64,000 bases of DNA, from assembly GCF_947623445.1 (NCBI RefSeq), contig NC_135246.1:19154288-19218287 (forward strand), given 5' to 3'. The stretch is from Clavelina lepadiformis. Lineage: Eukaryota; Chordata; Ascidiacea; Aplousobranchia; Clavelinidae. The stretch's first letter is position 1; every line of letters starts with the position of its first letter. Below the pieces are notes generated by a model, which was given only the letters and a program-made list of their open reading frames with translations, did not search any database and had not been told where the DNA came from. This document shows, piece after piece, positions 1 to 11,366 of this stretch. A program made the translations under genes and the position numbers.

Positions 1-2086
1 GCAGGTAACTTGACTTGCTCATAATGAGGAAGCTAAGTCTATGAAAGTTCCCTCATGCAAAAACATTGTAAACATATTATGGACATGCCTTGGAATTAAC
101 TAACGTATTGTAATACCTGATACATCCTCTGTTAATATGAATTTCAAGTTTTTAGGACCATTATCACGTCCAACAACCTTGTAGACCTGATGAAGCTCTG
201 TAAGTTTGGCAGGTCGTCCTAATTTTGGAAGCGGCGCTTTATTATGTCTTGCTAATTTTAATGTACTGGCCTGAGAAAAATATTTATCGTTACCAAACAA
301 ACAGTAAAATTTCATCAGCTTCAAAATAGACAATTTATCAAAACTACTACGCCAAAAAAGACTAGCTTTTTTATAACCTGAGATAAGAAAATAAATATAA
401 ACCGTGTAAACAATGTACAACGATAGGCCAGCTTCCACATACCGATGATGTTGCGGTTGTCTGTAACAAAGCACATGATTGCCTTGTAAAATGTGCTAAG
501 GTTTTTAGTAGTCTTCCTCCAACAAAGTAAATCATTTTCTAAAGTTCCTCGATCAGCAGAGCAGTGAATGTTAGGCTAACAGACACCGGTAACTCAAGCC
601 CCGACTTGCCTACGTTAGTTGATCTATCTTGCGTATTTCACCACCTGAAAATCAAGCTAGCATATAATCAATGGTTTAAAATACGGGACTGGTATACATG
701 TACACAACCACAGGATGCCTTTGTATATTAGACACCAGCTACCCAAACTGTAACGTCATCTGGTTGTGCACTTGTATATTAGACCCTAAAATACTTACAT
801 GTGTGCTTATCAACTGATGAATGCTGTTCCAAACAAACTTTTCTAAACCACTTCAAATGAACAGAGAAACAATCGTTTGTAGTAGAGCATAAAATCCTTC
901 TCATATGAAGGGAATCCCCTTAACATAACCCAACCACCAACCATTTCAACAGAGAGAGTTTTGACTTTTGACATTGGTGTAAACAAATTGTTGTGTCATC
1001 TTGGCTTGCTATTTAGCACTAACTTTTGGTTACTTTAATGTAACCATAGACGAGCACACTTGAAGCATTAAAATTAATCGTACGAAGAACGATGAAGCAC
1101 AATTTGGCGTTCTGCTCTGTTGTCAAAATGCAAAGGTGTAATAGTGCTTCTTCGTTTGTCCGATTTAGTTGGGATAAATATTTTAAAAACTTCAACGGAT
1201 AGGCAGAAAAACAGAAAACTGAATTGTTATATTTGGGAGATAAAATAATTTTTTCAAAGCCAAACATTTTAATTTCCTTTACATTTAATTTCTCAAACAT
1301 TTTAAAATAATGTATGGGGTTTAGTTTTTAAAGACGAACTTCAAATACAATAATAGTAATAAGAAAACCTTACAAGAACAGGTATGACTGATTATATGTT
1401 TTAACAACCCTCAAAATGGTATATTCATCAAAATATTTGAGCGAACACCGCAGAAACCTCCAATTTCAACACTAATTTTTGCAGTGGCAGATTAGTCTTG
1501 TTTAAATAAGCATACTTAGCTAAATTGCTGCCTGTCGGTGCCATGTTATACTTTAATGTGAAGTAATTAAATACCTACTGTAGCTTAAGTATAAATGGCT
1601 AGCATCACTGCAAAAAGGTATAGCAGAGTTGCGCCTTAAAGGTCAAATGTCTAAGCTTTTGCTCTTGTAAATAGTCTACGTGTTATTTAAAACACTTTAA
1701 ATGTGTTGTTATCTAAGTATTTTTCAGCAATGAAAACTTCAATTTAGTTTTGCGAGTTTTTTTTCTGGATTTTTACCTGAAAAATACATCATGTAAAGTA
1801 AGAATTTATTGCAGTGGCGTCTTCATCTTTCAATCTTGTGGAAAAGATCTTCTGAAACAAACGTTGATCTACCGCAGCCGCTTTGCTCCTGTTTTTGCAA
1901 CTTTAACACAAAAGAAAAGTAATGAGGCCTATTTCTCGTCATTTAAGCCTAAAATTAGAAAGTCCAAGACCATGTGAGTTTAACCAATGACGGAGGAAAT
2001 ATTTTTTGTTGTCAGGTGTTGTTGTTGTTGTTATCGGTGCTCTTCTGCGAGGGCCATAGGTTAAATTACGGAATAGTTTTATGCTG
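1..2086. other. No confident gene; one weak ORF
   Basis: No recognisable domain or repeat family in most of this stretch. A minus-strand open frame at 100-474 (124 codons) ends in a basic, lysine-rich segment (KLARHNKAPLPKLGRPAKLT and onward) that reads more protein-like than its neighbours, but I recognise no family and see no convincing splice partner. It could be a terminal exon of an unseen gene, a decayed transposon piece, or chance. Confidence 0.3.
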
Positions 2087-2220
2087 GCTTGTCTGTTGCA
2101 CGTATAGTTTATGAACCCCGACAACTGTTTTTTTTATGAAGACATTTTCTTTATCTTTTGTGACATTATTCAACAACACGTCTTTGGTGTCATGATAAAA
2201 CTTGTACCGGCCCAAGTATC
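2087..2220 (-). pseudogene. Fragment of a FUT8-like gene
   Basis: About 130 bp align by eye, at roughly three quarters identity, with 4949-5100 inside the intact FUT8-like gene on the same strand. Shared words include ATGAACCCCGACAA, TTTTTATGAAG and CATGATAAAACTTG in the same order and spacing. They correspond to the region around the VHIRAGMDK motif and the RPQKW segment of the intact protein. I could not find the rest of the gene on either side, and the frame is not maintained. It is a decayed partial duplicate or a remnant of a second retrocopy. Its position 2 kb from the intact gene favours local duplication. Confidence 0.7.
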
Positions 2221-2849
2221 CTTCTCTGCCGAGTAGAACCATCATCTCCGTCGCGGTCTATACACCCACAAAATTGACAATGTCATAAACTGCGTCATTG
2301 TGAGAATAAGAAGTCCGTTATTTTAACTGCTAGAACTTAGAAGTATGGTGAGCCTGCAGACAAGCACTCTTTCAATCATCACTGTTCAGTAATTCCGGTG
2401 AACTGTTCTAACTTTGGGTAATACGATAAAACAAGTAAAATGTGTGACAGTCGGAGCTTGCACGAAGGCTAGCTTTAGTGTCAGCGTCAGAAAGCGCGGG
2501 CCCACTTGCCAATTTTAAATATAATTTAATGTAATAACAAGAACGTTAGCCAAATATCAACTTTTTGAAAATCAGCTCCGATCAAAACCTTGCTTTGTTG
2601 TTTATTTTCACCAGAACAAATTGAGAATAAATTGTGGGGATGGCGATCGTGATAATAATTGCAATAACTTATATAATTGGCATTTTGCATAAGCTTTTGT
2701 ATTTCTCCAGTTAGATAAAATTGAATATTTAGACAGCTGTGTTACACTTGGTAAATTCTGTTATTCAAACAAATTGTATTTCTAACTGACATATTTGACG
2801 CAGATATAAATATTTCAAGTACCTTGTATTTACGGCGTAAAGTTTGAAG

Positions 2850-3800
2850 TGTACTTGATGAAATGTTTGGATGACGTAGAATAATAGATATTACACATAT
2901 AATACGTAGCAATGATAAATATAACATGGCGTTAGCTGATTGGTTGAGGTGTATGATATAAAAGGTTAAGCTTGGTTCAAATGGTTCGGCTCTGGCTGGC
3001 GAGTCTCTGCAAGGGCTTGTCTCTTCAGGACTTGCTAGTACTTCTCTCGGTTTTTAGTTTTGGATCTGTTTTACGTTTTGGCTTATTCAGTATTGAATTC
3101 AAGTGATAGTTCTATTCAAATATGGAATGGTGATTAATTGGTTTCGATGTGACAACGACTATTGGACAATATAACAATTTAGGCTTTATGAAGTTGTGCT
3201 GACTTAAGAGACAATCAGAAAATAGCACACGCAAACGGAATCAAGGATAAAATAGTCAAGGAGTCATAAAAGTAAGACTGAAGCCTTTGGCTTTAGGCCA
3301 ACCTTAAAACATCTCAACATCACCCTCCCCACAGTGGATTGCTTTTAGGTTGGCCTAAAGCCAAAGGCTATTAGTCTTTCTTTTAGAACTCCTAGGACCT
3401 AGACAATTGTGTCTTTGACTCCGTTGCACCTGCTTTCTCTATAATGTTTCTTTAAATCAACACCAGATTCATAAAGTCTAATTGTTATATTGTCCGAAAT
3501 ATGTTGTATCACATTAGAAACATTTTCATCATCTTTTCACATTTAAACAAAGCTATAACTGCAATTCAGTAATGACTTCAGTTCCGAATAATTCCGTAAT
3601 AACTTCAATTCAACAGAAAGAAGAAGAGAGAAGAGAACGATTTTGACCAAACTTAGTTTTTATACTCGCCCTAATTGACCAATGGGCGAACGCCATGCTA
3701 TATTTTACCCTGACACGTATAACACGTGTCCATGTTGCACATTTTAAGCTTTTTCATAAAGAAAACCACTTGACACATTTCACTACGTCACACATCGATT
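2850..3800. repeat. Long imperfect palindrome (fold-back element)
   Basis: Two inverted arms of about 430-460 bp face each other across a spacer of about 40 bp (3309-3345). The inner ends are nearly perfect: AGCCTTTGGCTTTAGGCCAA at 3281-3300 pairs with TTGGCCTAAAGCCAAAGGCT at about 3351-3370. Further out are TGGACAATATAACAATT against its complement near 3495, then ATATAACATGGCGTT near 2922 against the complement of AACGCCATGCTATAT near 3690. Both arms carry a TATAAAA box just inside that block, so each arm may have held a promoter. The arms are diverged towards their outer ends. I see no coding capacity. It is either a fold-back/MITE-type element or two copies of one repeat inserted head to head. 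Confidence 0.6.
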
Positions 3801-3982
3801 TGGAACTGTTTGAATAACGGGTTACTACGAAAAATACACTTCAAATATCGAATTGAATTGAATTTAGCGAGAGACAAACCCAGTGCATTCTTTACAATGC
3901 CAATGAATGAATTATTACAATTTACTATCACGACCGCCACAAAATAATGCGATTTACGCAAAATAAAAGTTTAATTGTTATA

Positions 3983-4021
3983 AGTTAAGAGTTAGTTAAT
4001 TAATTAATTAGTTAGTTAGTC
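3983..4021. repeat. Simple repeat (TTAG/TTAA)n
   Basis: A short run of GTTAGTTAATTAATTAATTA followed by GTTAGTTAGT. Ordinary microsatellite. Confidence 0.8.
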
Positions 4022-4298
4022 GTGCATTGACTTAGAATCCCAGAGACAGACTCATAAAAGTTACTTTAAAAACCACAGTTCTAGCTACTTTATTTTGAAA
4101 TTAAGAGTAGAGATACCGCAAAATGACTCAATCGTATCGTCCTACTAAGTTATAAGTGATATTTACATGGAAACAAATATACACCGGAAAAAGAAGTAGC
4201 CTGCCAGTATACGGAAATCTTTATGCAACTGGTATTTATTTCGTAATCTAAACATCAATCAAAATATGATCCAACGTTAACTTGATATTGTCACGTTT

Positions 4299-5888
4299 TC
4301 ACAAAAATGAAACTGAGTTGGTTCTCAAGAATGGTTCTACTTTATAACTTGGAACTAAACCTACTTCTCCACTGACGGTGCTGTTCATCCAATAGTAACC
4401 TCCTGGTGGATGGCTATAACGTTCGAATTGAGATATGTCGTAGATAAATAGTACGTCCCCACGCTTGATGTTAAGCTCTTTGGACTGAGGCCTTGCTACG
4501 TGGTCCATGGCTGCAAGGTATCGATTTCTTGTGATCGGAGCCGTTAATTCCGGATTGTAGGCGCCAGTAACAGAAACCATACGATCACTAGCGTCCGTGT
4601 AGAGGGATTGCATCAAATGAAACGCTACCTGGCATACGTGTGATTCAAACCCGCAGACAAGAAAATCGCATTTGCTCAGAGCATGAACATCAGTTACAAA
4701 ACCTATTGCACCCATGTCGGTTTTACGTATTGTGCTCGAAGAATGATTTGTGCTTTCTTCGTCATTACTGATATGATAACTTGGGTAATCTTGTCGTAGC
4801 TGTAGCACAACTGAAAGTACGTCGGTTGCTACGTACAGTGTTCTTCCGAATGAGGAAACATCTTTTCCTGCTAGCTGTTGTTGCTGTTCATAGCTAACCC
4901 ACCACTTTTCCACGTAACCCATGTAATGACTGAGCGGATGGCGTATGTGCTTGTCCATGCCAGCACGTATATGAACCCCGACAATTGGTCTTTTTATGAA
5001 GGCGGTTTCTTCTTTATGCTTTATGATATTTTCTAACCATTTCTGAGGTCGCATGATAAAACTTGCAATCTGCCCATTCCACCAAGCTAAAGGCTCGCTG
5101 TTAAAAGCGAATATCAATGGGAAGATATCGCGCGGCACACTGTAGGACAAATAAAATTCGTTGGCAGGTGGGCGCATGTTAACTTCAAACGTCAGACAAT
5201 TTTCATTGTCCAACGTAGCTTTTTCGGTGTCCACCGTTACCACGTGATTGCAGGACAAGGAGACATTTTCACAACTTTCACTGAACGGTTTATGCATTGA
5301 GTTGAACACGAGTCCTCGTTGTTTGGTTGTAATAAGCACTGTTCGATTCAGTGAAATACCAACATTAAAGCAAGTAATAAAATGCCTCACTAAGCAACCG
5401 TAACCGCACTCGACATTTACTTTGCAATTTAGGACTTTAGCGTCACTACAATCCCTTGGGTTTTGTATGTCGTAAAATTTTTTAGCGGCGTACAATCTGA
5501 GTTTTTCAGCTAACCCATCCATTTCTGGCGATAGCACGTCATGCGATATATTGTCAAGCTTGTTCAGCAGAAAGTTTATTCTGTCTTTTAAATTACAGTC
5601 ACCTGGGGTTTCTGGTCTATCGCGATTTGCTTGTTGATCAAGGCAAGCAAACATCTGCTTAAGTTCCTTCTTTTGTTTTGTAAACCTTTGCTTCAAAGAC
5701 GAGCTCGGTTTCTTCAAAAGATCTCTTTTCAAAACGGAGATTTCCTGGGATACTGATCTCATTTGCGTTGGTTTCGGCAAGGTAAGGTAATTCCAGTTGT
5801 TCGTAGAGATGTCGGTGAGGATTGATATGACTAATAGTCCACCTAACACTCCAGCGCACAGGCGTATCAGACAATTTTTGAGTTTCAT
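4299..5888 (-). CDS. FUT8-like alpha-1,6-fucosyltransferase, intronless
   Basis: A single 529-codon exon. FUT8 enzymes transfer fucose from GDP-fucose to the innermost GlcNAc of N-glycans in the Golgi. Visible parts: a type II membrane anchor (about residues 7-25), a charged stem (45-135), a GT23 catalytic region with Cys-rich CGYGC (161-165), GVHIRAGMDK (304-313), YVATD (352-356) and DFLVCGFESHVC (408-419), and a C-terminal SH3-like tail ending GLVPSYKVEPF (510-520). Human FUT8 has 575 aa, so the length is near normal. From family knowledge, the donor site has adjacent arginines (HVRRTDK, Arg365-Arg366) and a DD pair (409-410). Here the second Arg is Ala309 and the second Asp is Val357, so activity is uncertain. 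The lack of introns, in a neighbourhood where other genes have many, suggests a retrocopy. The start is the first Met before the anchor. Confidence 0.9.
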   Translation of the reverse strand: MKLKNCLIRLCAGVLGGLLVISILTDISTNNWNYLTLPKPTQMRSVSQEISVLKRDLLKKPSSSLKQRFTKQKKELKQMFACLDQQANRDRPETPGDCNLKDRINFLLNKLDNISHDVLSPEMDGLAEKLRLYAAKKFYDIQNPRDCSDAKVLNCKVNVECGYGCLVRHFITCFNVGISLNRTVLITTKQRGLVFNSMHKPFSESCENVSLSCNHVVTVDTEKATLDNENCLTFEVNMRPPANEFYLSYSVPRDIFPLIFAFNSEPLAWWNGQIASFIMRPQKWLENIIKHKEETAFIKRPIVGVHIRAGMDKHIRHPLSHYMGYVEKWWVSYEQQQQLAGKDVSSFGRTLYVATDVLSVVLQLRQDYPSYHISNDEESTNHSSSTIRKTDMGAIGFVTDVHALSKCDFLVCGFESHVCQVAFHLMQSLYTDASDRMVSVTGAYNPELTAPITRNRYLAAMDHVARPQSKELNIKRGDVLFIYDISQFERYSHPPGGYYWMNSTVSGEVGLVPSYKVEPFLRTNSVSFL

Positions 5889-6143
5889 TTTGTGTTAAGA
5901 ATCAGCTTAAGTTGTAACTGCTATAAAAAAATTGCTAAACCTTTTTGTTATAAAGGTACCGAGATTATATTTCGACAAAAATATGTGTTGACTTTGCATT
6001 AACAAAGATCTAACAAAAACAATCTGTTCGTAATTTATACAAAACTGATAACAACCGAACGTTCAAAATAATCCTAATGGCGTGCGGTCTACCCAAACTA
6101 CGGTATATTAGTAACTAATGCATCTGGCTTAATCTCTTACAAT

Positions 6144-7251
6144 TAGGCCTACCATATTTTCAGCACCCAAAAAGAGGACATTTTTTTTGCCGGCAAGTAA
6201 AACAAAAGTACAATTGTTACGTTTGAGTTTGATGATGCATTATACCAGGGGTAGGCAAACTGCGGCTCGCCAGCATGTTTTTTGTGGCTCTTCTAGTCGA
6301 ATCGCAAAATTCCAAAAAAACTGTAAAGGCTACCAAGAGTACCGTTTATGAACGTTTCTGTCTGTTTTTTTCTTTATTTAGGCCAGCATTTTGTTTATGA
6401 CGTAACAATAGATATAGAATCCGAAATTGTTTTCAGATATACAGTAGATTCTATACTCAATGGTAAAGGTGGTCAAAGTGCGCTTCGCTGACATGTTTTT
6501 TATGGGTCTTCTAGCTGAAAAGTAATATCCCAAAATGACTACTAATAATACAATAACCAAATTGACAATCATTACTGATTTTGCGGCTCGCTGGTGTTAG
6601 TAGTTTTCCGCAAGCGACTCTTTCATTGAACAAGTTTGCAAACCCCTGTTTTATACATTTCCTTGGTAGTTGCAGGCAAAAGTTCCAAAAACAGACAAAA
6701 AAACAACAAATCAATTTATTTTTCGGATTCAGCCCATGAAAACGTTGCGGTTCCCTTAACTTTTGCCAATAAGGAACGATCACTTTTAACGAGATCCTGA
6801 AATAGTTTACACTAAAAATCATTGAAATTATATACAAACGTCAAGATGCTCGAAACTGATCTAACTGTTATAGACTGTCTTTTTCTTTGCACCATTGTGG
6901 CTGCATCAAAGAAAAAATGCGTTCAACATTTGCATTATGGGCCATAATGCTAAAGTAAAATTGCACGATTTTTAACAAGATCAAGAAAGTAGGGCTGGTA
7001 GGGCAATTTGTTGGAAAACCTTTTTTCAAACAGCAATTCAGCATGTTTCATGGCTACAGTACTAACAGTAGGCCTAATTCTTGGAAATAAATACAACGTC
7101 TCGCCTAAAAGTCCTGTTGAAAGTATAAGCAACTAACTCGAAATGCGAAAAAAGAGGACATTTGGGCATTTTTGAGCGTCCTCGGAGGACCATTTACTTT
7201 TCTTGAGAAAAGAGGACAAATCCTCCTAAAAGAGGACGTATGGTAGGCCTA
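6144..7251 (-). mobile_element. hAT DNA transposon remnant with 8-bp TSD
   Basis: Terminal inverted repeats TAGGCCTACCATA (6144-6156) and its complement (7239-7251) are flanked by a perfect 8-bp duplication CTTACAAT (6136-6143 and 7252-7259), the size hAT transposases make. Inside, on the minus strand near 6960-6875, the frame reads HNANVERIFSLMQPQWCKEK, a good match to the C-terminal dimerisation domain of hAT transposases (family pattern N-x-x-VER-x-FS). The AGAGGAC subterminal motif occurs several times at both ends. The transposase is incomplete: only the C-terminal part is recognisable, a stop follows shortly after it, and a second element sits inside (6246-6648). Confidence 0.8.
6246..6648. 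mobile_element. Nested hAT-type MITE
   Basis: Ends CAGGGGTAGGCAAACT and, inverted, GTTTGCAAACCCCTG, with GCGGCTCGC subterminal blocks: the common non-autonomous hAT end type. Flanks are CATTATAC (6238-6245) and TTTTATAC (6649-6656), an 8-bp target duplication with two mismatches. No coding capacity. It is younger than the hAT remnant that contains it. Confidence 0.75.
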
Positions 7252-9787
7252 CTTACAATCATTGCGCTCTGTAATATAAATTCACAGAACCAGATGACAA
7301 AAGAATGAAACACGTTAACATTTCTTTATTCTTTTACGTTAGACCAGGAGGTTCACTATAGCTGTATTTCGACAGATCAGGCGTTTCCTTCTTACCATTG
7401 TTTGGCATCTGCTATTGTTCAAATTTTCTTAGGCTCTGTTTCAAATGTTTTGTAAACGTAGATACGAGATCGGGAAAGAAATAATTTCTTTATTTTAATT
7501 TCCCTTTTCAGTCGTTCAATACTAATTAATGTTATATTAAGCGATTTTTGCCAAGGCCGAGGATACCAAAATTAAAATTCATTTAGACACTTCTATTTTT
7601 ATTCCACAGTAGCCTATCTTCTCCTATCTAAAGGGTCGCTGGGGCGTTGTTGATATTTCTGCCGATTACACCAAGCGATCTGTTCCCTACCTCTGTAGCG
7701 GCCTGGGTGGCATTTTTAATACAATTACATCATTTCTTGGAAAAGTGTTTTCTAGTTACTGATTGAAGTTTATGAACTTGTTTTTTGATAACATTTCAAC
7801 TGTCGTTTGATATTTGGAAACTTGCTCTGAATAACTTCGTGTGAACACTCCTTTTAGTACGTTCCCAGGTTGTTTCCAGCACCTGTTCTGATAAGAAATC
7901 TTTATTAGAAATGCCCGCTTCTTAACTTTACACTCATTATTTATCTACGTGTCAGCTTTAACTACATAGCTTATATCTCCCATTGCCAACACATTGCTTT
8001 CCTCTCTGCACATGTTATGAAATGCTGCGTTTTTATTGTCGAACAATTTCACTCCCATCGCTTCACGTTTTATAAGCTCGCACTTCTACCAGCGAGCAGA
8101 GGCAGATAGAGAAAATCACCGAAACGAACAGATGAGCTTTCTACGCTAGTCGCGATGATTGCAACTGAATAGACATCTTATAATCAGTGGTATTACTATG
8201 TTCTTGATTATGCGTAGTATTGAGAAAGTGTGCAGCACATACAATAAATATATTTTCTTGTAAACTATTTCTGTTGTAATATTAAAAGCTTTCGGCTGAC
8301 AAGAGGTTAGAGTATTCTAACCGCACGCAACAATAGAGTCAGATAATTCAACAGTTAAATTAAAATACTCATAACATAACATAAGTTAAGTTAGTGCTCT
8401 GCACTTCCATGCGATACGAACTGAAAGCAGTAAGCCTAACTGAACACAGAGGCCGGCCCGAGGCCCACTGACCTACCCACATCAATATTTTCGCTGAGTT
8501 CACTCTGATGGAGTTCAACAAAGCAAAACTGTAATCTGAATGGAGATGAAGCTTGCCCAGTAGTCTAAGTCTTAGATATCAGGTTATCTTTAATCTTAAT
8601 TATCCACTTTTTTGACGTTTTGTTTTGAAACAAACGTTTTGTTCCTGTTGGTACTTAAACTTTCATAAAGGTTTGTTTTCACAACTGCTATGGGTGGGGT
8701 ATGCATACCGGTTTGACTTACTTTTTTTGATGACAGTTCCTGGTCTCTTCGAAGGTACACGCCCGCAATTAAGTGGGCCAAAGAGGCTCAGACCCTCCAA
8801 GAGAAAAGGTCGGTTCCCCTGAGGAAATGTGTTGTACTGTAAGTATAATGCATTTGTAGTAATTGTTGTTCAGCTCCCTTCAGAAAACTATTGGCTTCTT
8901 CTGGTACGGCGTGCTTGTGAAAGCAGTAGCAACATTGTGCTCATCCAATGTACCACTACTTTCTACATTATGCTCATCCATTGTACAACTACTTGCTATC
9001 TTTCTTCAACTCACGGCTCACTTTTGCTGACAATTGCTATTTGGGCCCAGTAATTTAAATGACTATATTTTACTGGCAATGTTTTTTACTCACATAATAC
9101 GAACACGACCGGGTAATGGCAATCTTTTTCAAAAAATGCTTTTACGATAGCTTCCGCGTCACAATATCCTCACCTCACGGTAAGCCTATTTGCTTTTTTT
9201 TAAGTTAAATTCCCACCTGAAATAGCTTTGCGGGCCATTCCGTAGCACCGCTACTAAAGCTTGAGAAGGTGTTTTGATACAAGCAGTAGAAACGCTTTTG
9301 CCACAATTATCATAATTTTAGCAAACTTGTCGATAACAGTAAAAAACGGCATAAAAATCTTGTTGGTTTTTTCGTAATGAAATCACTAAAAATAAATTTC
9401 GTATGGACTCACTGCGTGACGTTACCCATGGTTTTGAAAAAAAACTGGACTTATACTTTGTCGCACACCCACAAACATCTTAAACTTTTGTAATAAAGCT
9501 TCGAAGCCAATACTAAAATTTTTGGCCAAAAATACACAACTCACTCGTTTTTGTGCCAATTTTTACCTAAATTCTGCACGCGACCTGCAACTTTCATACC
9601 ACGCTAACCATGCTGCCCTTTGATTGGTTAAATCAGTTTTGTAAATGCTTTCATAAGATTTTCAAAAAATCATTTCAGTCTTAGTTGCATGTGGTGGTTG
9701 GTAGAACCTTGTAGGGTACTAACCGTATTAGCGCACAAGCACACACGTTTATCTGAAATAGGCACACAGTTGGTGCCCTGAAGGAAC
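7252..9787. other. Gene-poor stretch with one possible exon
   Basis: No recognised gene. The only coding-like signal is a candidate exon on the plus strand at 8737-8838, listed separately. The rest is AT-rich, with short chance open frames. Confidence 0.5.
8737..8838 (+). CDS. Possible orphan exon, function unknown
   Basis: A pyrimidine-rich acceptor (CTTTTTTTGATGACAG) precedes 102 bp ending at a consensus donor GTAAGT. Read in the one frame open throughout, it gives a 34-residue piece containing YTPAIKWAKEAQTLQEKRSV and PLRKC, which looks like real amphipathic protein rather than random translation. I cannot name the family and found no partner exons nearby. The length (1+99+2) would join a phase 2 exon to a phase 2 exon. 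It may be part of a gene with long introns or a pseudo-exon. Confidence 0.25.
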
Positions 9788-10514
9788 CATAGATATCTTA
9801 TATATAATAACTAGATATCCAACTACCTTGCGCTTGTGCTTTAAGAAGTGAAGCCAGTATGTGTCCGCCATTTTGTCAACATATGCGACCAGAAATGCTC
9901 TGGCGCATATGTGTGGAATGCAACATATGAAAGGATTATGTGAGATTGGCAAATAATTATAAAATGGAAAGACGTTTTTTTGATGCAGACGATGCTAAGC
10001 AATATTCCTGAAGCTCAATTGCATAGTTAAAGGGTGTTTGGCGTTTAAATATGGGCCCAGATACTGGAACGGCCCGTACCGTACCGGTATCATTAGCGAG
10101 CAGTTTGTGCGAATGGTAGGATGTTTCTGGCAATATTTTTGTGGAAAATAATTTTTTATGTATTAATCATTTGCTTTGGATCATGCAACTCTTACTCAAA
10201 TGAAGGGCTACCACATTGCCTTATGCTAGGCCTATACGGTACCGGTAGGCAATTAGCCTAGGCAAGCTCACTCATTGATACAGCAAAAATACAAATATTT
10301 ACAAAAACAGTCAATGATTGTGCAGAGCAAACACCTCGGCCTTCCGAAAAACTTCCATAGAATTAGGACTATACAGAACTACTGCCATTTACAATTGGCT
10401 TTTAGCCTTTGTCTCACTCTCGCCCAACGCTTTTGGGCGTATGTGTTATCGCAGGCTTGCTTCACTTTTCAGCGAGAGTTGGATATCTAGTTATCATATA
10501 TAAGATATCTATGG
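9788..10514. mobile_element. 727-bp element with ~45-bp inverted ends
   Basis: The left end CCATAGATATCTTATATATA and the right end (its complement, to 10514) extend as inverted repeats through ATAACTAGATATCCAACT, with weaker matching further in. AAGGAA lies directly outside both ends (9782-9787 and 10515-10520) and could be a 6-bp target duplication. No transposase is visible, so this is a MITE-like, non-autonomous element of unassigned superfamily. Confidence 0.6.
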
Positions 10515-10539
10515 AAGGAACTGTCTGACTACGATGTCT

Positions 10540-10912
10540 ATGATTTTGCTGGACGTCTTTGAATAGCTGGCGAGTCCAATCATAGGGCGAAATGGTTGGT
10601 GTTTTTTTAGCCGGGGATTTACCCTACCAGTTGGCGTGCTTGAATGTCTCAGGTCGCGTGCAACAACAGCCATAAAACCAGCTAAACTTGTTATTTAGAT
10701 CAAAAATTCTGGTGTTGATTTTGCGCCTCTTAAAAAAGTTTGAATCCTGTTTTTTTGATGGCACTTTATGGAATGTTGGTCCAAAGCATACCAAAGTATC
10801 AATCAAAATTTCAGAGAACCCCATGGAAGGGTCTTCGAGTATTCAGCTTTTTTAGTAAATTCGCTGTATAATAAAAAAAACAAGACTTTAACGGCATTTT
10901 TTGGTATTGGAC
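10540..10912. repeat. Interspersed repeat family, copy 1
   Basis: Direct repeat of 12457-12852, roughly 75-80% identical by eye. Shared blocks include AGTTGGCGTGCTT, AAAAATTCT, AAAAAGTTTGAATC, TTTTTTGATGGCA, GCTGTATAATAAAA and GGCATTTTTTGGT. No open frame is conserved between the copies. Probably an old transposon family; termini not identified. Confidence 0.65.
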
Positions 10913-11366
10913 GGCTTCGGAAACGGGTGAAGAAAACTCGCAGTAACCTGACGCGACCGGCAAAACAGTAAACGACAACAGTAAGACGAGATGTTATAAT
11001 TATGACGACAAAATACGAAACATATGACGACAATGTTTGACAATATGACGTTGTGTGTGATTGACAGTGAGCGGCTGATTGCAAGGTTTTAAAATCTTTG
11101 AGAAATAAAAGCTAAGACTGGGATTTGCTTTCCCCGGAATAGACGGTGAGAAAGCAGTCAGCAGTCCCAACAGCGAGGTTCGCCTGCAAATGAAACCAAG
11201 TTAAGTTGACTAACCTGCGAGCGCAAACACATCTAGAGAGATAACAGAGACACATAACATACATTAACATAACTAACATTATTCGCCGGCTATTGCCTAC
11301 TTTTAAAATATTGTTTGTAATTTAATTAGACGGATAAACCCTTTCCAGTCTCACATAAATTGCTTT

